A DNA stretch of 64,000 nucleotides from Cyanoderma ruficeps (Eukaryota > Chordata > Aves > Passeriformes > Timaliidae), in assembly GCA_008694505.1 (NCBI GenBank), contig VZDJ01000782.1, positions 34,775,872 to 34,839,871 of the forward strand, read 5' to 3'. A program made the position numbers and the translations under genes. Under the pieces are notes generated by a model. That model had not been told where the DNA came from. It saw only the letters and a list, made by a program, of their open reading frames with translations, and did no database searches. This document shows positions 54,695 to 64,000 of this stretch, one piece after another. Numbering within the stretch: position 1 is the first letter of the stretch; every line of letters starts with the position of its first letter.

Positions 54695-55566
54695 ATGGCT
54701 TTGCTCCGGCTCCTTCTCCTCCTGCTCCTCGCCCAGCGCGGGTTGGGGGCTGCCGCCGACCAAGGGCAGGCAGTTCGCGGCCGGGAGCGGGCGCTCGGAG
54801 GGAAGCAGCCTATTTACAACCATATCAAGAGCCGGGAGCCTCTGCCGGCCCCGCGGAGCCGCTCTACGGAGAGCACCATCTTGGCGCAGCGGCTCGCCGA
54901 GGAGGTGCCCCAGGACGTGGCCTCGTTCCTCTACACGGGCGACTCCCGGGAGTTGCGGCGAGCCAACTGCTCCGGGCGGTACGAGCTGGCCAGCCTCGCC
55001 GGCAAGTCGCGCTTCACCTCGCACCCCTCCCTGCACGGCGCCCTGGGCACCCTCACCCACGCCACCAACTTACTCAACATGATCCTCCAGAGCAATAAGT
55101 CGCGGGAGCAGAATTTGCAGGAGGACCTGGAGTGGTACCGCGCCTTGATCAGGAGCCTGCTGGAGGAGGACCCCAACATCTCCAGGGCCGCTATCACTTT
55201 CAGCACGGAGCCTTTCTCCTCCACTCCCCAGGTTTTCCTCCAAGCTAGCAGGCACGAAAGCCAGGTCCTTCTGCAGGACTTGTCCTCCACGGCTCACCGC
55301 CTGGCCAATGCCTCTGTGGAAACAGAGTGGTTCCACAGCTTGAAGCGCAAGTGGAGGCCACATCTGCACAGGAAGGTCTTGAACACGGGCCCCAAAACTT
55401 TGGAAAATAGTTGGAAGAGGCGGGAGAGCTTCACTGCTGATAAGAACCATATCAGGTGGTCCTCACCATACCTGGAGTGTGAGAATGGGAATTACAAACC
55501 TGGCTGGCTAGTGACTCTCTCTGCGGCTTTCTATGGGCTGCGGCCAAACCTCCTGCCCGAGTTCAG
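54695..55566 (+). CDS. GPR158: GPR158 (metabotropic glycine receptor), coding exon 1
   Basis: This exon encodes the N-terminus of GPR158, an orphan class C receptor recently described as a metabotropic glycine receptor that signals through RGS7-Gbeta5 at neuronal membranes. The 291-residue translation begins with a leucine-rich signal peptide (about residues 1-18). It continues into a region closely matching what I remember of human GPR158: the YTGD and ANCSGRYEL motifs (80-98), LTHATN (120-125), QSNKSREQNLQ (132-142), SRAAITFST (163-171), ETEWFH (209-214) and PYLECENG (258-265). Ser163, Arg164, Tyr259 and Glu261 correspond, from memory, to human glycine-site residues of the Cache domain. N-glycosylation sequons are at Asn91, 134, 161 and 205. 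The start was chosen because the ATG at 54695 has G at -3 and +4 and directly precedes the signal peptide; the frame is open further upstream but contains no nearer ATG. Exon 1 ends with two bases of an Arg codon (AG|G) at a GTAAGA donor, so the coding sequence is partial here. Confidence 0.95.
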
Positions 55567-58265
55567 GTAAGAGTAGTGTTCTGCTTGCTTTCTGTCGAGA
55601 AGGGGAGGGGGGAAGCAGGATGGGGGTCTGGTTCTGCCCCCACTCCTAGGGAAGAGCATTCTGGTCTCTGGGTGACCTGATCAACCCCTGTCGCATGGGC
55701 TGCTCAGTCACACCGCAGAGCGAGCTCAGGCCTTCCTGTTGAGCTGTACCCTCTTGCCTTCGGGAGCTGTTGCTCCGTAAAAGAATCGCTGTCGTCTCAG
55801 TCTGTAAGACAGCGTTTGCTTTACCTGCTCGTATTGGAGCAGGCGTGCATGTGGGTTACATTCCTGGTGTGCCTGTGGTGGGGAGAGCAGAGCAGCAGTT
55901 GCCAGTTCAAATTTATCTGTGTCTGCAAGAGGAAAATGCTCACTGAGGTGTCATTTCTTACTATACTGCAAAATTGCACCTAGCTGGACCCCAGGTATGC
56001 CTTAACCTGCTGGGAAATAACGTTGTGCTGGTAAACTGCTATTTCTGGTCTCCAGAGCACATCCACTGTGGGTGCTCAAGCCTGGTCAGCGGTCAGTGCA
56101 CTTGTAGGTAAATAAGTGTTGGTGACTGCAGTTCTGTCATAGTTCATGTGGCTATAACCTGAACTGGCAGTAGGAAAGCTTTCCTTTTACACCACCAGCT
56201 TTATATTTGATAGCTGGCATATATAAAGGCTTGCTTTTTTTAAATTGCTTTATATACTTTTTGTTGCTTTGCTACTGAACTGCAACTAACAGAGATGAAA
56301 ATAGAAAAAGGCTCTTTCTTGTGTCTTTGTTTTGACACCAAAGAGAGGTTTACTCTAAGAATGGGAGCAACCTGTAGAGTGTGAGATGCCAGTTTTTCCC
56401 CCAGCAGCCCTGTGAGGGGATCACAGGTAGGCAGGTCCAGTGGGAAATGTCCACTGCCCACAAGCAGCTGGCGTTTCTCAGGATGAGCGAGGAGCACAGG
56501 ATTTCTTTTGTGCTATGAATTAGCAGTAAATAAAGATTGATAAGAATGTAGCAGTCACTGAAGAGATTTTGCCACACCTAGGTGGCAAGACAATAGTGCC
56601 TGTGAATGCTGTTTCTCTTGGCTTAGTCTGAAATCCAGTGAGATCAAAGAGATGCGAATGTAGTCATAAATCCTTAAAAAACCCACGAAATTTGTTGAAT
56701 GGATAATGGTTGCTTATTTCTCTATTGAATTACTTTTTGCCCTGAAATTTTCACACTTAGGGGGATGATAGGGTTAAGGTAAAATGAGCTCATCTGTAGG
56801 CTGTTTGTTGCTGAATTCCTCTTGAGACCAAAACCCAGGAATAGGTCTACTGTAGAGCTCTTCTGGACCCTAGGGAGTCTAGAGCAGTCAGGAGGCTTTT
56901 CAGAGATCATTGAAATGCAATGTTCAACATTTGATGAACTTTGGGATGTGGGTGAAAGTTAATGTTGGCTGATATTCTCTTGCTGGGGATAGAGTTTTGC
57001 AGAACCACTAGGCTGGAGGTGTGGTGGCAGCCACAAACCAGCTCTCTGAGAATATGAATTTTGATATAAAGCTTAACTCAAAGAAACTTCCATCTTGACA
57101 TGATAGAAGAGGAAATAAACCCGTGTTTTAAGCAAAAGAGTCTAAAGCTACAATCCCTGCTTCGTGCCAAGATTCTGTGATGCCAGGAAGGGTTTCAGTG
57201 GTGTAGGTTTCTGCTGTGGTAGCTTTGGTGTGCAGAACGTACCAGGTTTGTTTTGGCGTAACCCTGGCGAACCACGGCAGCCAGTAGATGTCCTCGTGGA
57301 TGCAGTACAGAGCACTGCCTTGCCTGCCTCGTCTTCTCAGCCTCTGTTTGCCATGTGGGGATCACTTCCATTGAAGAAATAGAATAACCTGTTATAACTC
57401 TGACGCTTCAAAGGGCATTCACTGAGCTCATCTAAGCTTGGAGAACTACTCGTTTAGAAGATGTTGAGAGAGAGTATGCTGTGCAAGTTCAAAGTGTTGT
57501 GTTGTTGTTACACTGAACAGTTAGGACAAAACTAACGAAGATTTGTTGTATCAACAGACATGAGTTTGTAAGCATTTCTAAAAAATGGGTTGTGTTTTTT
57601 GCCAAACTATTAAAGAAGCAAGTAGAAGTAGTAAATTTATAAATTTTACTTCTGGCAAGGCTAAAGGATAGTTCCTGTGTTCCTGATTTGAGGTATGCTA
57701 GATGAAAGATGGGCCTTAATATAAGATTATTACTTGGGATATTGAGAAAGTAACTTCTCAGCTACACAGAAAATAGTATATGCAAAATATGCTTCCAAGA
57801 CTTGTAGTTTGTCTAAATATTTACACAGTGTTTTCAATACTTTAATAGGTGCACAGCCTCAATTTGAATTTTTAAGAGAAAAAATGGTTTAAAGCATGAG
57901 CACATAATAGAAGAATGTAAAATCTAGTGTGGTTACTGGAAAATTAGTGTGAATTACTATAAGATGCCTCTTGAAGTAAGCTTACTTCCCTTCAACATCA
58001 GTCTTTGAGTGACATAATACTTTGACTTCAAATTCTTATTTAAGGCCCATATGAAAAATCAGTGTTTATTAACCTCCATCTTTTGGGACAGCTGTGTTGT
58101 TTCTCCCAAAAATGTATCTTTGAACTGTCTGTTAGAAATGTTTTAATAAATTAGTTACCATGCTCCTCCCATTTAGTAGTCTTGCATGATATCATTAATG
58201 GTAAGTTAGTGTGTGCCTCTTTAATATTATTTTAACAGTTTGTGTACTTTCTTTGCTTACATTAG

Positions 58266-58579
58266 GTTTAAGACATGGTACAATAGGGTAAGATACATTC
58301 AGGGGCATGCTATATCTATGGAAGAGAGTTCTTTCACATTGCAGAAGGAAAAGCCATTGCTCCTTGATATCTCTTCTGTGGCAGTGACAGATGGGTTTGT
58401 TCATGCGGCGTGGCAATGGAAAGAGTTTAATGAAGGCAATACTGATAATTACTACTGGCTGTGTTCAGTGTGTGCTGCTGTTACAGTGCTGTTGTCAATG
58501 ACGTTCTGGAAGTGCAGCAAAAAGCAGCAAACTTTATTCTTAACATTGTGCAGAGTTACGGTGCTTTTGGCCTGACGAG
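58266..58579 (+). other. Exon-like segment in GPR158 intron 1 (cryptic exon or chance ORF)
   Basis: A pyrimidine-rich tract ending in TTACATTAG precedes this 314-base segment, and a consensus donor (GAG|GTGAGT) follows it. Joined to exon 1 it keeps the reading frame: AG plus G gives Arg, then 102 open codons to a TGA at 58573-58575, five bases before the donor. The predicted tail has a hydrophobic stretch of about 20 residues (around 58454-58514) followed by a Ser-Lys-Lys-Gln cluster. It bears no resemblance to known GPR158 exon 2. It may equally be a fragment of an old insertion or a coincidence, and I recognise no homolog. Confidence 0.2.
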
Positions 58580-61500
58580 GTGAGTGTTACAGGCCAGGGG
58601 GCTCTTGCAAGCAGCTCATCTGTCTTCAATTTCATCTCTCCCCTTCCCAAGGGATTACTGCCAAACTGCCGCAAGTGAAGGCCAAAGAGAATGTGGTTGT
58701 CTTGCCATGGCTAACACTGTAGATAAATACTGAGATAAAGTGGAGAAACTAAAGGCAACTTGATTGTGCTGATAAATGTACCAGAAGCTGTTCAGTCCCA
58801 GGGGGCCACATTAGCCCAGTACAATGCTAAACTAGCAGTGCTAGCTGTCTGCAGCTTCTTAGCAGTGCTTGCGGGTATTTTGTTGTCTGCATTTGCTGGT
58901 CTTTCCGCCCAAAATGCATGGAGAAAACATTGCTATTACCTACTTATAAGATGCAGTGTAGGCTCCTGTTCAGAAATCAGGATCCAGAGACTCGAAGTAA
59001 TCACTTGATGTTAACCATTCCTCCTGTCTAAACTGATGCCATTTGCAGCTTAAATTCACCACTTAATGTGCTTAATCACTCTACTACTGTAGTGCTGCAG
59101 GGGGTAGAGCACAGTAGCATCTGTCACAGATCTGTGCCCCTTCTCTGCTACTGTCTATCATATGGTCAGAATGAACCATATTTTATGGCACGTGATGACC
59201 CAGCTGTCCTCATTGCAGCCCTACTGAGAAAGTGGAAAAGTGTGAGAAGTTGCATGTTTTAAATATGATTCTTTTTCTGAAAGTATTTTCTTGGTGCCTG
59301 GAGAAGAAATGAGAGGGCTTCATTGCTGTAGCAGTCCAGGAGATGAGTGGGAACGGTCACTTCACCTAGAAGATGACTAAGTAGTCAGCTAGTAGGAACA
59401 CACAAGTTAAAAAAAAGTCCTCCTAGGTCACTGAGCCAGCCTTCTGCTGTCACAAGCCCACTTAATGTCATCAGTTGACAAAATCTCCATCTTTAAGTAG
59501 GTGGGTTTCCCTCTTGACTCTTCAGTTAGTTCACTGGCATGCTGGACCTATGGGTTGGATGACTTCTGATTTCTGATCTGAATTTATTTGCAGTCAGTTC
59601 TCATGCATTTATTCTGGTCCAGAACTGTCTTCCACCTGACTTAGCATCTTAGCTGGGGTTTGCTGCCCTGACTTATTTATAGGCAGTGGCCCCTTGTCCA
59701 CCTTTGTTTACTAGGCTACACAAACTGACTTTCTTTGGTCTGTGTCATAAGCTCTCTGTTGCCATGGTCCCTCTTCTCAAGTCCTGTTCCAGTATTTCCT
59801 GAACATGGTTAGTCAGATTCATGTGCACTGTTTCAGCCTTGTGCAATGACATCAATTATCCCCAAACTCTGATGAATGAGTTGCTGCTTTTGCAGTTCAA
59901 AATGTTCCCTTGTGTGCTGTTCTCATTTTCCTTAACGTTGTGCTCTAATATGTCTACATTTTGGGAACTGGTCATTGGTCTTGCGTGATTTCTCGTCACG
60001 GAGGTCAGATTGTCTTCAGGATACAAAGCATTGCCTTTCTTTTTCCCTCCCACCATATTCCAGCAAATTTTTTGCCAAATCCAGCGCAGCATTTGCCATC
60101 TTTTAAGGTTTTTAGGGAGAATCCAATGGAATAAGGCCTGTTTTGGCAGAATGGTACTTAAACAGCAAGCTGAATAAGTTGGGAGTAGCTTTTTCTATAT
60201 GTTTGTTTTGGGTTTTAAATTTTTTTTTTGAATTGTGTCTTTTTCTGGATCATTTACAGGTAACTTCATTCTGAAGTTTGGCCGGATTAATATTTTCTGT
60301 CTTCCAGAGGTTTGCTACTTCTCTCAGTTATTGGAAATATATCCCTTGATGCAAAGATAATCTTTACTGCACAGTTAAATTGAGCTGTTTCTTCCCTAAA
60401 AGCAGCGTAATGTAGTGATTTGCACTGTACCATTTACAATTACTTGGACCACTCCAGTGTTAGACTATGGTGGGACTCCTGGTTAAGGAAACATTACTAA
60501 AGGCAGATTAAACCGTGGAGGTAGAAGTATTTATGACAAATAAGTAATTTCTTAGGGATTATATGTATTATATGATTTATTATTCTGCTAAATATTTCAG
60601 AGATATTAAATTGCTTGGTAAAAAAACCCAAACAAATGTAGACATGCAAAAAGGAATTTTAAACACGGGTAATTATTTTTCCTTTAGATGTGGTTTAATT
60701 TCTTTCTTTAGCCCTCTTTTTTAGTTTCCCTCAATGTCTCTTTAGTCTGAGTACTGAGCTAAGAGAAAATTAATGTTAATTGTTTAAGGAGACTTTTTCA
60801 TTTTTTGTACCGTTATGATGGGACGTTAGTTGTATAATACAGAAAATATTTTAAGACAGTGAGGTTGGCATTTTTTGTAATATGTCCTAGCCCTTAACAT
60901 GATTGAAGGTGTGGATGGATTTAAAACAGGTTTCAAAAATGAAAAGGAATAATTTATTTCCTAGAATTTCTAAAAGTCTTGGATTTGTGTTCCTGAAAAG
61001 AAGTTAAAACAAAGAAGCTTCTTATTATCTTGTCTGTTTGTGGAAACCCTTGGGATATTTTAAGTATTCTCTAGGCAGTCAATTGTGTCCCTGCCAGCAT
61101 TTTTCATATGAGGTCATGGATAGGGATAGAAAACTGATGTTGATGAAACACAGGAAAAGAATAATAAATAGGGATTTCTCTTTTAGAACCATGATTCAGC
61201 TTTCTCCAGTACTGGAGAAACAGAAGTGGGTTTTTGAAGAAAGAAGTTAAATATGGCCATGAGAGGATTGAAACACATGCTGCATTCATGTCCACAGTTA
61301 TGTAGCACATGCTAATTTGCAATAAAAGGAACTATTTTTTGTTTGGGTCAGGCTTCTGTTTCCAACTCCTTTGTTCTCCACCCCCGTCCCCCTTGGGCTA
61401 GACTTCCTGCACAGCAGGTTATCAAAGCTCTTTTGAAGGGGATGGACATGTGGCAGTCCTTACTGAGATTCAACTCCAGGACTGTCATCTATTCTATTTG

Positions 61501-62747
61501 TGAGTATGGGCTGAGATAGAAGTCTTCCTAAAGGTAAGAAAAAATGTACTGCTGTGTTAGGTCAAATAAAAGGTTTCCATAGCCCTTGCTCCAAAAGCAG
61601 CTTCTGGCAGGTACTGTAGGAAAAATGTCAAGTTCTCCTATCCTGGTTATATCCAATTTACCAATGATAAACAATAAAAATAAATTGTTTTTCAGACTTT
61701 ATCTGAATGACTGGATAATAAGTACATCTTAAACTGACCTTCATTATTCTTACCCATGTTTTAACACATTTTTGTCTTCTGCAATGAAGTTTGGCTTTGC
61801 ATTCTATAATATATTTATATATTCCATAACGCCCATCAATTATGGGTTCCATAATTTTCTATTTTTAAATTCACTTTGTGTATCTAAATTCATTGGGCGA
61901 TCCCAGATTCTTGAATGAATACTTTCCAAAGTGTTTTATTGCATTTTTTCTGTGTCAGCCAGGTTTAGTTGTGGGTTATATTAAGCATTTTTATCACTTG
62001 CAAACTTTGGTCACTGGCCACTCATTTGTGAAGTCCAGAAGAGAGAGTTGTGAAGTCCAGCTTGTCAACGTCCCTGCATGTGAAAGCTGTGTTTTGTTCT
62101 ATTGATTCTTTGAAGAGTGATGAAAATAATTAATTTTGTCAAAAGCTGTCTTTACTCTGAGCTATTTTTGTAACTTGGTTGTATATTATGTTAGAGATTT
62201 GACTTCCACCTTCTACTTTCCGAGGTATTTGAAATGGTTTTGATTAGTAGAGCCTATCCTTTAGAAACATGCTGTTTCTAAAAATATCTTGGTTTTGTCT
62301 TTCATTCTTGTGATTTTTACATTCCTCCTTGCCCAGGTTTATGCCTTTCCATTTCCTTGGTTTGTCTTCCACTCTACTTTTGAGTTTTAAAATGACCTTG
62401 TCACCTTTAAATAAATCTCCAGGGTCACAGGATTTGGTATAGTTAGGCTGAGACCATCCCTCCTGTGTAGGATTCTTCTATTTCAAAAGCTCTTTGTGTT
62501 CCTAACATATTTTCTTCTCGTGCTCTTTTCCTTGGGACCCTTTCTATCCACCTGCCTCTTTGACCCCATGGATGGTAATGGAAACTTTTTTTAAAAAAAA
62601 GTAACCTCAATTTGGCTCCAAGACCTCTTTTCATAAGAATAATCTAAAGTAAGTGGTACTCTACCATCACTGACACCTGGCATTCCTATACAAGGTGGTG
62701 CTTTGTGACAGAGTTAAGATGTTTGCAGCAACTTGAGCACCCTCAAG

Positions 62748-62794
62748 CAAAAGCAAATAAACAAACACCACCCCCCCCCACACACACACACCAT
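62748..62794. repeat. AAAC units, C-run and (CA)n tract
   Basis: AAATAAACAAACACCA is followed by a C-run and then CACACACACAC. It is a simple-sequence tract inside GPR158 intron 1. Confidence 0.85.
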
Positions 62795-64000
62795 CCCTGC
62801 CCCTCAGAGTATCTAAGAAACTCTGACTAAACTGCAGGGGAATCCCCAAGGAGGCAGCACTGCATACCATAAATCTGAAGGCAGATTTAAAAATGAAATA
62901 ATTCTTCAGACAATAGAGAATTCAGGTTTAAGTATTCTGCCCTTGTAGTACTGTTTCAAATGGCCTAGAGGGATTTTCATTGCAGGTGAATCCTAATTTA
63001 TAGGCCCACACTGCTATACCTTACTCCTCAGTTAAGCTTATTTTTAGTGAAAGCTGGTTCTCCTATGAAAACATGTGCTGAAAAGCAGCAGTCTTGCTAG
63101 GGCTGAGGAATTGGGGAAGTGTCTGTTCTGTTAGTAAGGAATTGGTGGTAACTCTGTGACCTGACCAAAATTGTGTGTCATGTCCCGGTAGCCTTCTGTC
63201 AATCTGGCTGGTTATGCAAAGTAACGACTTTAACAATGTCCAAGTGATGCAGAATCCTAAACCTTAACTTTCAAAGGCAAGCTGGACCTGCAGGAGCTGC
63301 TGTTTGTCAGTAAGACTTACAGCTGAAATTCATTTGCAAATTTGACACCAGGATTCTTTTTGGGTGCTCAGTTGATGGTACATGGGAGGGAGCCTCAGAT
63401 GTCAGGCAGTAGGCAGTATTTGAAGATTAATATTCTTGAAAGTGGCAATGTCCAAGATGAGAATGGTCAGAAAAGGCATCTGCCCTGAAAACATTGGCTG
63501 TGCTGAATACAGTGTGTTGGTCTAGAGGAGTGGGCATTTGCTGATTTCCAGTGGCTGTAGAGAACTTGTTTTTGTTGTCTCCCTGTTTCGTAGTAAGCAG
63601 GATTTGTGAAGGACAGCATTGGAGGGCTGCATGAATATGACAGCAAGAATCTAAGCAGGTGTTTAGATGTGGGGGATGATGCCACTTCAGTGTGTGATAG
63701 CCGTGCCTTGTACCTTAATTATGAGTGCTCACAATGCTTATGGGCACAAAAGTCAATCTACAAATGTAGAAGACAAACTGTGTGTAGCTGAGCTGTGATG
63801 ACCTCTGTGCCAAAAAAGCTTTTGAAGATCTAGAGCACAAGGATACTGTTTATCACCATTTAAATGTTGGCAGACTATTATTTTGTACAGCTCTGGCTTA
63901 AGCTGACTAGGAGAAAAAGAATGTTCTCCTTCTGCTTTTTTTATGATGTAACAGTAGAGGCAAAAAAATTATTCTGTAGATAGGTTTTACAACATGTTGT

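Larger units (their letters stand above)
53330..55580 (+). promoter_or_regulatory. CpG island spanning the GPR158 promoter, 5' UTR and exon 1
   Basis: Base composition changes abruptly near 53.3 kb from AT-rich DNA to dense CpG DNA and falls back just after the exon 1 splice donor. Several GGGCGG/CCGCCC (Sp1-type) boxes are visible, for example at 54067-54072 and around 54232-54240. CpG islands of this size over exon 1 are usual for vertebrate neuronal and developmental genes. The long open frames on both strands here (up to 415 codons on the minus strand) result from GC-rich DNA having few stop codons and are not genes. In human an antisense transcript (GPR158-AS1) is annotated near this gene; I see nothing that proves one here. 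Confidence 0.85.
55567..64000 (+). other. GPR158: Start of GPR158 intron 1
   Basis: The intron opens with GTAAGA directly after exon 1 and runs past the window end. No sequence encoding the conserved continuation of the receptor (GVMKVD followed by the Cys-rich EGF-like part) was found on the + strand, so exon 2 lies downstream; intron 1 is long in other vertebrates as well. The stretch is AT-rich single-copy DNA with a CA/C-run repeat near 62.76-62.79 kb and an exon-like segment at 58.27-58.58 kb. No other gene was seen in it. Confidence 0.85.

Noticed and set aside
53813..55060. 415-codon minus-strand open frame across the GPR158 promoter and exon 1
   Set aside because: It is antisense to a clear coding exon in CpG-rich DNA, where stop codons are rare. 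Arg/Ala/Gly/Pro-rich composition and no domain. Overlapping frames on both strands are open for the same reason.
58760..59262. Two further hydrophobic or short frames downstream of the exon-like segment in intron 1
   Set aside because: They are in a different frame from one another, lack a clear splice context, and match no protein I recognise. An old retrogene was considered but could not be supported.
55567..64000. Search for GPR158 exon 2
   Set aside because: No sequence encoding the conserved residues after the exon 1 junction was found, so exon 2 is taken to lie outside the window.
1..64000. CRISPR arrays, operons, phage or plasmid modules, tRNA and rRNA genes
   Set aside because: No regularly spaced repeats, no ribosome-binding-site-linked gene clusters and no cloverleaf-type A/B boxes were noticed. 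The sequence is vertebrate intergenic and intronic DNA.

Overview
This window looks like bird nuclear DNA. Fragments of the avian LINE family CR1 (chicken repeat 1) occur in both orientations with the usual ATTCTATG-type 3' end. A solo LTR resembles those common in songbird genomes, which makes a passerine likely. The DNA is otherwise AT-rich and gene-poor, with microsatellites and no operons or prokaryotic signals.

Layout. From 1 to about 53.3 kb there is intergenic DNA in which I recognise no coding exon. It holds five CR1 fragments (20.8-21.4, 21.65-21.76, 26.7-27.2, 28.1-28.3 and 37.8-38.0 kb), one complete solo LTR with a perfect 5-bp target-site duplication (19621-20159), a compound microsatellite (15.0-15.1 kb), two isolated CpG-rich islets (14.4-14.65 and 37.5-37.8 kb), short tandem duplications and two candidate CTCF-like motifs. 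From 53.3 to 55.6 kb a large CpG island carries the promoter, 5' UTR and first coding exon of GPR158, the metabotropic glycine receptor, on the + strand. From 55567 to the window end is the beginning of GPR158 intron 1. Exon 2 is not in the window.

The only gene I can support is therefore GPR158 exon 1. It encodes the signal peptide and the N-terminal part of the ligand-binding Cache domain (291 codons, ending in a clean splice donor). The seven-transmembrane region and the RGS7-Gbeta5-binding tail lie beyond the window. Upstream of the start codon are a TATA-like box, a single upstream ATG with a 36-codon uORF, and a CTCF-like motif. Inside intron 1 an exon-like segment (58266-58579) would splice in frame to exon 1 and end at a stop codon after a hydrophobic stretch. 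This is the most testable unusual observation, but it is speculative.

I found no convincing evidence of a new multi-gene system. Most other open frames are chance ORFs or lie in repeats or CpG-rich DNA.
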